Positions 7,586-16,946 of a stretch of 64,000 bases of DNA are shown piece by piece. The notes beneath the pieces are model-generated. The model was not told the DNA's origin, did no database searches, and saw only the letters and a program-made list of their open reading frames with translations. Where the stretch lies: contig NZ_JAHBAH010000001.1 in NCBI RefSeq assembly GCF_020510425.1, positions 2,275,001 through 2,339,000 on the forward strand. The letters are read 5' to 3'. The translations under genes and the position numbers were made by a program. Numbering within the stretch: position 1 is the stretch's first letter; each line of letters begins with the position of its first letter. Source of the DNA: Quatrionicoccus australiensis (GTDB taxonomy: Bacteria; Pseudomonadota; Gammaproteobacteria; Burkholderiales; Rhodocyclaceae).

Positions 7586-9895
7586 TCAGTCGCTCGGCGG
7601 CTTGTCGAGCTCCGGCTTGGGCAAGGGGGTTGCCTCGGCTTCTTCGGCCGGGCGTTCCTTGGCTGCATTTTCAGCGTAGATGTAACTGCGCTCGCGTCCC
7701 TCGCCGTAGCTGACGATGCCTTCCGGCGCCTGTGGCGTCTGGATGGGAACATCCTTGAGCGCCCGGTTCATGTAGCCGACCCAGATCGGAAGCGCGGCGG
7801 CACCGCCGGTTTCCTTGTCGCCGAGTTTTCTGGGCTGGTCGAAGCCTATCCAGGCGCAGCCGGCAACCGTCATTTGATAGCCGCAGAACCAGGCGTCAAT
7901 GTATTCATTGGTGGTGCCGGTCTTGCCGGCGAGATCCTGCCGTTTCAGCGTAACGGATGCCCGCGCGGCCGTGCCGTAGATGGTGACGTCACGCAGCATG
8001 GCATCCATCATGAAGGCATTGCGCGGGTCTATGGCGCGGATCGATTCGTCGCCGGCTTCAACTTCGGCTGAACGGGCGAGTACCTGATTTTTCTCGTCGC
8101 GAATCTCGCGTACGACAAAGGGATTGATCTTGAAGCCGCCGTTGGCGAATACCGAGTAAGCCGTCACCATCTGCCATGGCGTCACCGAGCCGGCACCTAG
8201 CGCCATGGTCAGGTAGGGCGGATGCTTCTCCGGATCAAAGCCGAAACGTCCGGCGTAGTCCTGGGCGTAGTGCGTGCCGATCGACTGCAGGATGCGGATC
8301 GAGACCATGTTTTTCGACTTGGCCAGCGCCGTGCGCATTTTCATCGGCCCTTCGTATTTGCCGTCGTAGTTGTGCGGTTCCCAGGCCTGTGCGCCAGTCT
8401 GGCTGGCCGGAATGACGATCGGCTCGTCGGCGATCACGCTGTTCGGGCTGAACCCCTTTTCCAGCGAGGCCGAATAGATGAAGGGTTTGAAGCTGGAACC
8501 CGGCTGGCGCCACGCCTGTGTGACGTGGTTGAACTTGTTGCGGTTGAAATCGAAGCCGCCAACCAGGGCGCGAATGGCCCCGTCCCTTGGGTCGACCGCC
8601 ACGAATGCCGACTCGACCTCCGGCAACTGGGCGATTTGCCAGCTACCTTTATCGTCCTTCTGCACACGAATGATGGCGCCACGTTTGATGCGCTTGTTGG
8701 GCGGAGCCTTGTCGTCAAGCATTTTGGTCGCAAATTTCATCGCATCGCCGGTCAGCGTGATGCTTTCACCCCCTTTGCGATAGACGCGAATCTGTTTGGC
8801 GTCGGCGGCGAGAACCAGGGCCGGGATCAGGTCGCCGGCGTCGGCAATGTCCTGCAGGGCTTCGTCAATCGCTTCATCCTGATCCGACTTCATGTCCTGC
8901 ATGTCGAGATAGGATTCTGCCCCGCGGTAACCATGGCGCCGGTCGTAATCCATGACGCCCTTGCGCAGGCTGGTGTAAGCCGCTTCCTGTTCGGCCTTGA
9001 TCAGGGTGGTGTAGATGCGCATGCCGCGTGAATAGACGTCCTCGGGGAAGCGTTCGGCGGCGATCTGGCGGGCCATTTCGGCAGCGAATTCGGCGTGGAC
9101 CGCATAGTCGCCGAGTTCCCGTTTGACGATCAGGGGCTCCTTTAGTGCGCTCTCCTGCTGGGTATCCGTGATGAATCCCAGTTCATGCATCCGGCGCAGG
9201 ACATATTGCTGGCGCAGTCTGGCCCGTTTGGGATTGACGATCGGGTTATAGGCGGAAGGAGCTTTCGGCAGGCCGGCCAGCATCGCGGCTTCGGCAATCG
9301 AAATGTCTTTCAGGGGCTTGCCGAAATAGATTTGTGCAGCGGCAGCAAAGCCATAGGCACGTTGGCCAAGGAATATCTGGTTGATGTAGAGCTCGAAAAT
9401 CTGGTCCTTGGAGAGATTGTTTTCAATCTTGAAGGAGAGCAGTGCCTCGTAAAGCTTGCGGGTGTAAGTTTTTTCACCGGTCAGGAAAAAGTTTCGCGCA
9501 ACCTGCTGGGTGATCGTCGATGCGCCCTGACGCTTGCCTCCGCCCAGCAGGTTTGCCCCGGCCGCGCGCATGATTCCCAGATAGTCGATTCCGCCGTGTT
9601 TGTAGAAGCGATCGTCTTCTGCCGCCAGAATCGCCTGCTTCATGACATCCGGGACATCGTGTATGTTGACCACCGCCCGTCGTTCCTCACCAAATTCGCC
9701 GATCAGGAAACCATCCGCCGTGAAGATGCGCAGCGGAATTTTCGGACGATAGTCAGTGAGGACTTCCAGTGATGGGAGATTGGGGTAGGCGAGCACCAAT
9801 ATGATCAATCCGATGGCAATTCCCATGGCAATCAAACCGGCGATTATGAGAAACGGATAAAGAAGGATGCGGATCGGCAAGGGCAAGGAAGGCAA
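7586..9895 (-). CDS. mrcA: Penicillin-binding protein 1A (bifunctional murein synthase)
   Basis: A 769-residue class A PBP. One N-terminal membrane helix (about 8-37) is followed by the glycosyltransferase domain with catalytic Glu93 in EDDRFYKHGGID and the GASTITQQ motif (124-131). A linker/OB-like region follows, then the transpeptidase domain with SSFK (467-470), SKN, and KTGTT. It polymerises and crosslinks peptidoglycan at the inner membrane. It is divergent from pilM, the arrangement seen across beta- and gammaproteobacteria. The C-terminus is charged and Pro/Glu-rich. Confidence 0.97.
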   Translation of the reverse strand: MPSLPLPIRILLYPFLIIAGLIAMGIAIGLIILVLAYPNLPSLEVLTDYRPKIPLRIFTADGFLIGEFGEERRAVVNIHDVPDVMKQAILAAEDDRFYKHGGIDYLGIMRAAGANLLGGGKRQGASTITQQVARNFFLTGEKTYTRKLYEALLSFKIENNLSKDQIFELYINQIFLGQRAYGFAAAAQIYFGKPLKDISIAEAAMLAGLPKAPSAYNPIVNPKRARLRQQYVLRRMHELGFITDTQQESALKEPLIVKRELGDYAVHAEFAAEMARQIAAERFPEDVYSRGMRIYTTLIKAEQEAAYTSLRKGVMDYDRRHGYRGAESYLDMQDMKSDQDEAIDEALQDIADAGDLIPALVLAADAKQIRVYRKGGESITLTGDAMKFATKMLDDKAPPNKRIKRGAIIRVQKDDKGSWQIAQLPEVESAFVAVDPRDGAIRALVGGFDFNRNKFNHVTQAWRQPGSSFKPFIYSASLEKGFSPNSVIADEPIVIPASQTGAQAWEPHNYDGKYEGPMKMRTALAKSKNMVSIRILQSIGTHYAQDYAGRFGFDPEKHPPYLTMALGAGSVTPWQMVTAYSVFANGGFKINPFVVREIRDEKNQVLARSAEVEAGDESIRAIDPRNAFMMDAMLRDVTIYGTAARASVTLKRQDLAGKTGTTNEYIDAWFCGYQMTVAGCAWIGFDQPRKLGDKETGGAAALPIWVGYMNRALKDVPIQTPQAPEGIVSYGEGRERSYIYAENAAKERPAEEAEATPLPKPELDKPPSD

Positions 9896-9962
9896 GGCGT
9901 TATTCGCTCGGGTTTGAGTTGTTTCGATTATACGCTGTCGCTGGATGCCTCTGCGAAAGTGC

Positions 9963-9991
9963 TTTACATGCCGGGGGCTTGTTGCTAGGAT
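9963..9991 (+). promoter_or_regulatory. Sigma-70-type promoter for pilM operon
   Basis: TTTACA (9963-9968) and TAGGAT (9986-9991) are separated by 17 bases, in the 158-base gap between divergent mrcA and pilM. The spacing is ideal and both boxes match at most positions. It would start the pilMNOPQ transcript roughly 55 bases before the GTG start. Confidence 0.6.
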
Positions 9992-10053
9992 TTCAAGTGG
10001 ATTATTGGTTGTTTAGCTAACTTCGCATTCTGTAAGGACTTTTTGGGGGTCTG

Positions 10054-11139
10054 GTGCGCTTCGATATCTCTGCTTTATTAAATCCCAAGGCGCGTTCCTT
10101 GCTCGGGCTGGACATCAGTTCGTCCGCTGTCAAGATGGTCGAATTGACCGCCAATGGGAAGGATGGCTACCGTGTCGAGCGCTACACCATAGAGGTGTTG
10201 CCGAAGGATGCGGTTTCCGATGGCAATATTGCCAACTTGGATGGTGTGGTCGATTGTGTAAAGCGCGCCTGGAAGCGTTTGGGGACTTCCACGCGCAACG
10301 TGGCAATGGCTTTGCCTGGGTCGGCTGTCATTACCAAAAAAATCATTGTTCCGGCGGGTTTGCGGGATGAAGAACTCGAGGTTCAAGTCGAGTCAGAAGC
10401 TAATCAATACATTCCTTTTTCGATTGAAGAAGTCAATCTTGATTATCAGGTTTTGGGGCCCGCGCCTTCTGTGCCTGATGAGATCGAGGTATTGATCGCT
10501 GCGTCAAAAAAAGAGCGCGTTGAAGATCGTGTTGCGGTCGCCGATGCAGCCGGCTTGAAGGCAGTGGTTGTCGATGTCGAGTCGCTTGCCTCTCTGGCTG
10601 CTTTCGAATTGATTGAGCGTCAGCTGCCTGACGGCGGCAAGAATCAGATCATTGCCTTGATCGATGCGGGTGCGCATGTCATGAATCTGACGGTCTTGCG
10701 CAACGGGCAGCAGGTTTATGCGCGCGAGCAGGCTTTTGGTGGTGGTCAGCTGACTCAGGATATTGCGCGGCATTACGGCATGAACTACGAAGACGCCGAA
10801 GCCGCAAAGCGCAGTGGCAATTTGCCCGAAGGTTATGAGGCTGAGTTGCTCAACCCGTTCATGGAGAATCTGGCCCTTGAGGTGTCGCGAGCACTCCAGT
10901 TCTTCTTTACCTCGACTCAGTACAATCAGGTCGACCATCTGATTCTGGCTGGCGGATGTGCCGTTATCCCCGGAATTGATGAAGTTGTGGCAACGCGTAC
11001 GCAGGTGAATACATTGATTGCCAATCCTTTTGCCAACATGGTGCTTTCTGACCGTGTGCGGGCGAAGAGCCTGCTGGCTGATGCCTCTTCATTGATGGTG
11101 GCGTGTGGTCTGGCTCTGCGGAGGTTTGATCCATCATGA
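10054..11139 (+). CDS. pilM: Type IV pilus assembly protein PilM
   Basis: A 361-residue actin-like cytoplasmic ATPase-fold protein. It carries the LGLDISSSAVKMVEL phosphate-1 motif near residue 19, a central LIDAGAH phosphate-2 motif and LILAGGCAVIPG adenosine motif. PilM binds the N-terminal tail of PilN and forms the inner ring of the pilus machine. The start is a GTG at 10054. It is the first gene of a five-gene operon in which every following gene overlaps its neighbour by four bases. Confidence 0.96.
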   Translation: MRFDISALLNPKARSLLGLDISSSAVKMVELTANGKDGYRVERYTIEVLPKDAVSDGNIANLDGVVDCVKRAWKRLGTSTRNVAMALPGSAVITKKIIVPAGLRDEELEVQVESEANQYIPFSIEEVNLDYQVLGPAPSVPDEIEVLIAASKKERVEDRVAVADAAGLKAVVVDVESLASLAAFELIERQLPDGGKNQIIALIDAGAHVMNLTVLRNGQQVYAREQAFGGGQLTQDIARHYGMNYEDAEAAKRSGNLPEGYEAELLNPFMENLALEVSRALQFFFTSTQYNQVDHLILAGGCAVIPGIDEVVATRTQVNTLIANPFANMVLSDRVRAKSLLADASSLMVACGLALRRFDPS

Positions 11140-11705
11140 TTCGCATTAACCTCCTGCCTCATCGTGAAGAGGCAAAAAAAGAGAGACGGCAGCAGTTTTT
11201 TGTCTTGTCAGGCTTGGTTGCCGTGCTTGGGGTGCTTATCGTTTTTGCCGTTTATACGTCAATCGCCGGTTACATTGGTGCGCAGGAAGGCGCCAACGAT
11301 TTTCTGAAAAAGGAAATTGCCGTTCTTGACAAACAACTGGATCAGATCAAGCGCTTGAAGGAGCAGACGCAGGCCCTTCTGGCGCGTAAGCAAGTGATTG
11401 AGGATCTGCAGCGCGACCGAGGTGAAACCGTCTATTTGCTGAGTGAAATGGTCAAGCAGGTGCCGGAGGGTATCTACTTGAAGTCTTTGAAGCAGGATGG
11501 TCTTAGCGTAAATATCACCGGTTATGCTCAGTCGAATGCTCGAGTTTCTGCATTGATGCGAAATTTGGAGTCTTCGCCCTGGTTGGAGTCTCCGCAACTG
11601 GTTGAGGTCAAGGCAATTGTTCTTAATGGCCGCCGCAGCAACGAGTTTGCGATGAATGTGGTCTTGACGCGAGCCAAAGCGGATGATGTGAAGGTGAGCA
11701 AATGA
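11136..11705 (+). CDS. pilN: Type IV pilus assembly protein PilN
   Basis: A 189-residue bitopic inner-membrane protein. Its cytoplasmic tail MIRINLLPHRE is the PilM-binding motif. A transmembrane helix follows (about 22-45), then a coiled-coil region (55-95) and a periplasmic ferredoxin-like domain. It pairs with PilO to form the alignment complex between the cytoplasmic motor and the secretin. It overlaps pilM and pilO by four bases each. Confidence 0.95.
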   Translation: MIRINLLPHREEAKKERRQQFFVLSGLVAVLGVLIVFAVYTSIAGYIGAQEGANDFLKKEIAVLDKQLDQIKRLKEQTQALLARKQVIEDLQRDRGETVYLLSEMVKQVPEGIYLKSLKQDGLSVNITGYAQSNARVSALMRNLESSPWLESPQLVEVKAIVLNGRRSNEFAMNVVLTRAKADDVKVSK

Positions 11706-12367
11706 GCGCCAAATCCGTAAGTCTTCCCAATATCGATTTCCAGGCAATTGCTGACGATTTCCGTTACATGAATCCGAATGATCCGGGGGCTTGGCCTCTG
11801 GTTCCGAAAATCACGGTTCTTGTCGGCATGCTGTTGCTTCTGCTACTCGGTGGTTGGTGGTTCTTCTGGAGTGATCAGTTGGCTGAACTCGAAGCCAAGC
11901 AGCACGAAGAAGAGTCTCTGCGCCAGCAGTATCTCGAAAAAAAGCGGCAGGCGATTAATCTGGATTTGTATACCCAGCAACTGGCAGAGATTGACCGTTC
12001 GTTTGGTGCCCTGCTCAAGCAATTGCCTGACAAATCTGAAGTTGAGGCATTGCTGATTGAAGTCAACCAGGCTGGCTTGGGACGAGGGCTGCAGTTCGAA
12101 CTTTTCCGTCCGGGGGCTGAGATCGTGAAGGATTTCTATGCTGAGCTGCCGATCTCGGTAAAGATCAACGGGGCATATCATGACCTGGGCGCTTTTGCTG
12201 CCGACATTGCCAAGTTGCCGCGCATCGTTACCCTGAACAATATTTCCATTGCTCCAATCAAGGATGGCGGGGGGTTGACGCTTGACGCAACCACCAAGAC
12301 CTTCCGCTATCTGGATGAAGAGGAAATAGCCAGGCAGAAGAAACCTGCTAAAGGAGCCGCGAAGTGA
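11702..12367 (+). CDS. pilO: Type IV pilus assembly protein PilO
   Basis: A 221-residue protein with a short cytoplasmic tail, one transmembrane helix (about 37-60), a coiled coil rich in Glu/Gln (60-100) and a periplasmic domain. It forms heterodimers with PilN and contacts PilP. The C-terminus is charged (KKPAKGAAK). The four-base overlaps on both sides indicate tight translational coupling and near-equal expression with PilN. Confidence 0.95.
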   Translation: MSAKSVSLPNIDFQAIADDFRYMNPNDPGAWPLVPKITVLVGMLLLLLLGGWWFFWSDQLAELEAKQHEEESLRQQYLEKKRQAINLDLYTQQLAEIDRSFGALLKQLPDKSEVEALLIEVNQAGLGRGLQFELFRPGAEIVKDFYAELPISVKINGAYHDLGAFAADIAKLPRIVTLNNISIAPIKDGGGLTLDATTKTFRYLDEEEIARQKKPAKGAAK

Positions 12368-12909
12368 AACGACTGTTTCTCATCGCCATGTGTGGAGCCT
12401 TGGCGGCTTGCTCGGGTGGCGATCACGAAGACCTGAAGCAATGGATGGAAGAAAGCGCCAAGGATATGCGGGGGAATATCCCGAAATTGCCTGAAGTGCT
12501 TCCTTATCAGCCTGTTCCTTACGATGTTGAAGCGCTGCTGGATCCGTTCAAGCCTAGCAAGATCGAGCCTGAGTCGAAATCTCGGCAAGGTGGTGGCAAG
12601 GGAGGTGCATTCCAGCCTGACTTTGAAGCCAGGGAGTTGCGCAATAGTCTGCTTGAAAAATATCCCGTTGAATCACTGAAAATGATTGGCTATTTGAATG
12701 TTAACAAGCAGCCGCTTGCAGTCATTCAGGTTGAGGACAAGGTAAAGCAGGTCAAGGTGGGGGATTACATTGGCCTGGATTTCGGGATGGTTACGAAAAT
12801 TACCGACAAGGACGTCGAATTGCGTGAGTTGATTCAGGATTCTGCTGGTGACTGGAGCGAGCGAAAGAGTTCGTTGTTCCTGCAGAGCAAGGAGGGAAGC
12901 AAAAAATGA
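12364..12909 (+). CDS. pilP: Type IV pilus assembly lipoprotein PilP
   Basis: A 181-residue lipoprotein with signal peptide and lipobox (LAACSGG, acylated Cys16). An unstructured linker leads to the C-terminal beta-rich HR domain (about 95-170) that binds the N-domains of the PilQ secretin. It bridges the inner-membrane PilMNO complex and the outer-membrane pore. It is fourth in the operon and overlaps pilQ by four bases. Confidence 0.95.
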   Translation: MKRLFLIAMCGALAACSGGDHEDLKQWMEESAKDMRGNIPKLPEVLPYQPVPYDVEALLDPFKPSKIEPESKSRQGGGKGGAFQPDFEARELRNSLLEKYPVESLKMIGYLNVNKQPLAVIQVEDKVKQVKVGDYIGLDFGMVTKITDKDVELRELIQDSAGDWSERKSSLFLQSKEGSKK

Positions 12910-15083
12910 AATTGGTTAACTATGTCTCGGTTGCCGTAGCAGCGACCTGCCTTGCCTTTTTTTCGTCTGTCCAAGCGCAGACAGCAGAAAATTCGATTGA
13001 TGCTATCAATGTGGCCCAGCAGGGCACGGAGATCGCTGTAAAAATTGATTTGAAAGATGCGCTGAGCTTGCCGCCAGCCGGGTTTAGTGTTGCCAATCCG
13101 GCGAAGGTTGCGTTTGACTTTCCCGGAACGGTCAATGGCTTGGGTAAGACCACTCAGGTCGTTAATACTGGTGATTTGCATAGTTTGAATGTTGTTCAGG
13201 CCGGGGGGCGGACGCGGCTTGTCCTGAATCTTGTCCGTGCCATGAATTACAGCACGCGTCTGGATGGCAAATCTCTGTATGTTGTCCTTGCCCCGATTGC
13301 GCGTCTTGGTGGTTCTGCTGCGGAGAAGGTGACTCGCTTTGCCGAGGAAAGTGCTGTTGGTCAAAAGCATGCTGTACGCGATGTGGTGTTTCGGCGCGGC
13401 AAGGATGGCGAAGGCCGGATAGTTGTTGACCTGAGTGATGCCGGGACCGGCATTGACATTCGTCAGCAGGGTTCGAATCTGATCGTTGATTTCGTCAAGA
13501 CAAGCGTTCCTGATCACTTGCGTCGCAAACTGGATGTCAATGATTTCGCGACGCCGGTTAGTTCGGTTGAAACAAAGGCCATCGGTGACAATGTTCGCAT
13601 GACCATTTTCCCCAAGGGGTTGTGGGAGCACAATGCTTACCAGAGCGATAGTCAATTTATTGTTGAAGTCAAAAAAATCATAGAAGATCCCAATAAACTG
13701 GTTCAAAGTAGCAAAGTCGGCTATCAGGGGCCGCGCGTAAGCATAAATTATCAGAATGGCGATGTAAGGGCCTTGTTGCGTCTGATGGCAGAAGAGTTGA
13801 ATTTGAATGCTGTCATTAGCGAGACTGTCACTGGCACAACGACGTTGGTTCTTAAGGATGTTCCTGCTGATCAGGTGATTGACATCATCTTTCAGCAAAA
13901 AGGTTTGGATATGCGCAAGAAGGGAAACATTATCCTGATTGCGCCGCGTGACGAGATATCGACTCGCGAGAAACTGGAGTTTGAGTCCAAGCAGCAGATT
14001 GGAGACCTCGAGCCGCTTCAGTCAGAACAATTTATTCTCAGCTACCAGAAGGCCGTAAACGTCGCCAAGTTGTTGGCGGGTTTGTCACCTTTGCCAGGGG
14101 TGCCAGTCAATACTGGAACGAATAACAACACTGCGCTAAAAATGCTCAGCAAACGCGGTTCGGTGATTGCAGACGATCAGTCGAATATTGTTTTTGTTAA
14201 TGACGTTCCTTCGAAACTTGACGAGATTCGTAATTTTATCAAGGCAATCGATACTGGGGCGAGGCAGGTTTTGATAGAGGCGCGTGTTGTCGAAGCAACT
14301 GATGATTTCAACAAACAGTTGGGGGCGAAACTTAATTTCATCAACTCAAAGTCTATAAATTTGGGTGGTGGCGTGAATGTGGTGGGCGGAAGTTATGCTC
14401 CTGCTACAAGTAGTTCTACTACGACCGGCGGGGTTACGACCATAACAAGCACCCCCGCAACTCTGACGCAAAGCTCGAATATTGGGGTGAATCTGCCTTC
14501 TTACTCATCCAAGGGCGGGACGGTGGCACTGTCGTTGTTCAACTCGGCTTTGAGTCGTATTCTTAACTTGGAAATTGCGGCTCTTGAGGCTGACGGTATA
14601 GGTAAGATTATTTCCAGTCCCCGCGTCATCACAGCGAACAATGTGAAAGCGAAAATCGAGGATGGTACGGAAATTCCTTATGTCACGACCACAAATAGTG
14701 GGGGCGTAGTGACCCAGACGGTGAGCTTCAAGCCTGCAAAGCTTTCTCTGGAAGCAACTCCGCAGATAACGCCCGAGGGGACTGTGAAGATGGCGTTGCT
14801 GATCAAGAAAGAAGATCCCGACTGGACGAATGCAGTACTGGGTAATCCCCCTATCAAGAGTTCAATTGTGGAAACCAATGTCGTAGTGGACAATGGTGGC
14901 ACGGTCGTGGTCGGTGGCGTGTACATCACAAACAACCAGTCCACTGTTGAGAAGGTCCCGTTGCTTGGTGATATTCCCTACCTCGGCGCGCTGTTCCGCT
15001 ATAAGTCTGATGTGGGCAAACGCCGCGAGTTGTTGATTTTCATTACGCCACGCGTCATCTCGGAAAAAGTTCGTTTCGATTAA
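12906..15083 (+). CDS. pilQ: Type IV pilus secretin PilQ
   Basis: A 725-residue outer-membrane secretin. It has a signal peptide (cleavage near VQAQ), two AMIN-like domains (about 30-110 and 140-240) expected to bind peptidoglycan, a secretin/TonB N0-type short domain (about 290-340), an N1/KH-like domain, and the C-terminal secretin homology domain with a VPLLGDIPYLGALF motif. It forms the channel through which the pilus crosses the outer membrane. A low-complexity Ser/Thr stretch near residues 495-520 is probably a surface loop. Coding of the pil genes is visibly less GC-rich than the flanking genes. A terminator follows at once. Confidence 0.97.
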   Translation: MKLVNYVSVAVAATCLAFFSSVQAQTAENSIDAINVAQQGTEIAVKIDLKDALSLPPAGFSVANPAKVAFDFPGTVNGLGKTTQVVNTGDLHSLNVVQAGGRTRLVLNLVRAMNYSTRLDGKSLYVVLAPIARLGGSAAEKVTRFAEESAVGQKHAVRDVVFRRGKDGEGRIVVDLSDAGTGIDIRQQGSNLIVDFVKTSVPDHLRRKLDVNDFATPVSSVETKAIGDNVRMTIFPKGLWEHNAYQSDSQFIVEVKKIIEDPNKLVQSSKVGYQGPRVSINYQNGDVRALLRLMAEELNLNAVISETVTGTTTLVLKDVPADQVIDIIFQQKGLDMRKKGNIILIAPRDEISTREKLEFESKQQIGDLEPLQSEQFILSYQKAVNVAKLLAGLSPLPGVPVNTGTNNNTALKMLSKRGSVIADDQSNIVFVNDVPSKLDEIRNFIKAIDTGARQVLIEARVVEATDDFNKQLGAKLNFINSKSINLGGGVNVVGGSYAPATSSSTTTGGVTTITSTPATLTQSSNIGVNLPSYSSKGGTVALSLFNSALSRILNLEIAALEADGIGKIISSPRVITANNVKAKIEDGTEIPYVTTTNSGGVVTQTVSFKPAKLSLEATPQITPEGTVKMALLIKKEDPDWTNAVLGNPPIKSSIVETNVVVDNGGTVVVGGVYITNNQSTVEKVPLLGDIPYLGALFRYKSDVGKRRELLIFITPRVISEKVRFD

Positions 15084-15097
15084 GTGCTTATCTGCGC

Positions 15098-15126
15098 AAA
15101 AAAGCCGGCGATGCCGGCTTTTTTTT
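15098..15126 (+). terminator. Rho-independent terminator of the pilMNOPQ operon
   Basis: AGCCGGC and GCCGGCT stem with a three-base loop, preceded by an A run and followed by eight Ts, 15 bases after the pilQ stop. It is symmetric enough to act on both strands. It implies that aroK has its own promoter or relies on readthrough. Confidence 0.9.
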
Positions 15127-15159
15127 CGGCTTCGACCTGGCTTCGGATAAAATTGGCGG

Positions 15160-15687
15160 GTGAATAATCGTACGAATATCTATCTGGTCGGCTTGATGGG
15201 GGCTGGCAAGACGACTGTTGGGCGTCAGTTGGCGCGACGACTCGGGCGGGTCTTTTATGACTCGGATCATGAGATAGTCGAGCGAACGGGCGTGCCCATT
15301 CCCACCATTTTCGAGATCGAGGGCGAGGATGGCTTTCGCCGTAGAGAGGCGCAGACCATTGCCGAGCTCTCGATCAATGACAATATCGTCCTGGCAACGG
15401 GCGGGGGGGTTGTTCTGAACCCCGAAAACCGTCGCCGGTTACACGACACTGGCTGGGTGGTCTATCTGAATGTCCCGCCGGTCATGCTCTTCGAGCGGAC
15501 GCGGCATGACAGGAATCGTCCGTTGTTGCGAGTGCCTGATCCTTTGGCCAGGCTGGAAGAGTTGCACGCCCTGCGTGATCCGCTTTATCGCGAGACGGCG
15601 CATTTGGTGGTGGACGGCTCGCATCTGATCGCGTCCGGTATCGTGCAGCATCTGCTGAGGGAGTTTGGTCTTTTATGCAAGAAATGA
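15160..15687 (+). CDS. aroK: Shikimate kinase
   Basis: A 175-residue P-loop kinase that phosphorylates shikimate at the 3-hydroxyl, step five of the chorismate pathway. Walker [10 protein letters not shown] (11-19), the shikimate-binding DSDHEI segment, GEDGFRRRE and the GGGVV motif are all present. The start is a GTG at 15160, chosen because the P-loop begins at residue 11 as in relatives. It overlaps the start of aroB by 13 bases; the aroKB pair following pilQ is a conserved proteobacterial order. Confidence 0.96.
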   Translation: MNNRTNIYLVGLMGAGKTTVGRQLARRLGRVFYDSDHEIVERTGVPIPTIFEIEGEDGFRRREAQTIAELSINDNIVLATGGGVVLNPENRRRLHDTGWVVYLNVPPVMLFERTRHDRNRPLLRVPDPLARLEELHALRDPLYRETAHLVVDGSHLIASGIVQHLLREFGLLCKK

Positions 15688-16769
15688 TGCAGACATTGCA
15701 GGTGGCGCTGGGTGATCGTTCTTACCCGATTCATATTGGTAGTGGCGTGTTGTCCCGCCACGAGCTTTTTTTGCCGCATATCCGGCAGAAAAAAGTGGTT
15801 GTAGTCAGCAATGCAACCGTGGCACCGTTGTATCTTGATCTGTTGCGGTCAACGCTGGAAAAAGCAGGAATTTCGGTTCTCCCGGTCATCTTGCCGGATG
15901 GCGAGCAATACAAGACTTGGGAAACGCTGAATCTGATTTTTGATGCCTTGCTGGGCTCCCATTGTGAGCGGAGCACGACATTGATTGCCCTCGGTGGTGG
16001 TGTGATCGGCGACATGGGTGGATTTGCCGCCGCCTGCTATCAGCGCGGCATGCCCTTTATCCAGGTACCGACGACCTTGCTTTCCCTGGTCGACTCCTCG
16101 GTTGGAGGGAAGACCGCAATCAATCATCCGCTGGGAAAGAACATGATAGGGGCGTTTTATCAGCCCAAATTGGTGATGGCTGATATCTCGACGCTGGCTA
16201 CCCTGCCGGAGCGTGAGTTGAAAGCAGGCTTGGCCGAGGTGATCAAGTACGGTTTGATTCGTGATCCGGAATTTTTTGTCTGGCTGGAAAATAATCTGGA
16301 CAAGCTTCTGGCGCGCGATAAAGCCGCTCTGGTGTATGCAGTGCACCGTTCCTGTACCAACAAGGCGGAAGTGGTTGCTGCTGACGAGCGGGAAACTGGT
16401 GAGCGGGCTCTGCTTAATCTCGGGCATACGTTTGGACATGCGATCGAAACCGGCCTGGGTTATGGCGAATGGTTGCACGGAGAAGCAGTTGCGGCCGGCA
16501 CGCTAATTGCTGCTGAACTTTCCTGCAATTTGGGTTGGTTGTCGCGGGAAGCGATGCAAAGAGTTGAGGCGATATTTGTTCGGGCCGGTTTGCCGGTACG
16601 GGGGGCACCTCTTGGTGCGGCGCGTTATCTTGAGTTGATGCGGCACGACAAGAAGGTCCTGGATGGAAAGTTGCGCCTGGTGTTGCTCAAGGATATCGGT
16701 CGGGCAGTTGTTTCGGACGAGGCAAGCGAGGCGCAGATGGCGGACGCTATTGACGCCAGATGCACCTGA
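15675..16769 (+). CDS. aroB: 3-dehydroquinate synthase
   Basis: A 364-residue NAD- and metal-dependent cyclase that makes 3-dehydroquinate from DAHP, step two of aromatic amino-acid synthesis. The NAD motif [11 protein letters not shown], the segment [13 protein letters not shown], and the metal ligands in LAEVIKYG and [12 protein letters not shown] are visible. Three Met codons occur within the first five residues (15675, 15684, 15687); the first is preceded by a GAGGGAG ribosome site and overlaps aroK. The exact start is therefore uncertain by a few residues. Confidence 0.96.
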   Translation: MQEMMQTLQVALGDRSYPIHIGSGVLSRHELFLPHIRQKKVVVVSNATVAPLYLDLLRSTLEKAGISVLPVILPDGEQYKTWETLNLIFDALLGSHCERSTTLIALGGGVIGDMGGFAAACYQRGMPFIQVPTTLLSLVDSSVGGKTAINHPLGKNMIGAFYQPKLVMADISTLATLPERELKAGLAEVIKYGLIRDPEFFVWLENNLDKLLARDKAALVYAVHRSCTNKAEVVAADERETGERALLNLGHTFGHAIETGLGYGEWLHGEAVAAGTLIAAELSCNLGWLSREAMQRVEAIFVRAGLPVRGAPLGAARYLELMRHDKKVLDGKLRLVLLKDIGRAVVSDEASEAQMADAIDARCT

Positions 16770-16823
16770 ATAGTGATGGCCCGGCTATTTTGGGCCGTAT
16801 TGGTGCGTTGCAGCATCTTGAAT

Positions 16824-16850
16824 TGACAGGGGTTTACCAGTATATTTGAT
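16824..16850 (+). promoter_or_regulatory. Possible sigma-70 promoter for gltBD
   Basis: A perfect TTGACA (16824-16829) is followed after 15 bases by TTTGAT (16845-16850). The spacer is short and the -10 box only moderate. If real, transcription would begin near 16857, upstream of the terminator-like hairpin at 16874. Confidence 0.4.
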
Positions 16851-16873
16851 GGTTGCCTCTAATTTTCGTACAG

Positions 16874-16907
16874 GCCGACGCAAGAAATAATGCTGCGCGG
16901 CTTTTTT
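16874..16907 (+). terminator. Terminator-like hairpin upstream of gltB
   Basis: GCCG-a-CGCA pairs with TGCGCGGC (one bulged A) and is followed by six Ts, ending 40 bases before the gltB start. It could end the aroKB transcript. If the promoter at 16824 is used, it lies inside the gltB leader and could attenuate gltBD. Confidence 0.7.
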
Positions 16908-16946
16908 CATCATTGGTCTTTGTTCACCGGCCAAGTTATTTAAGGA

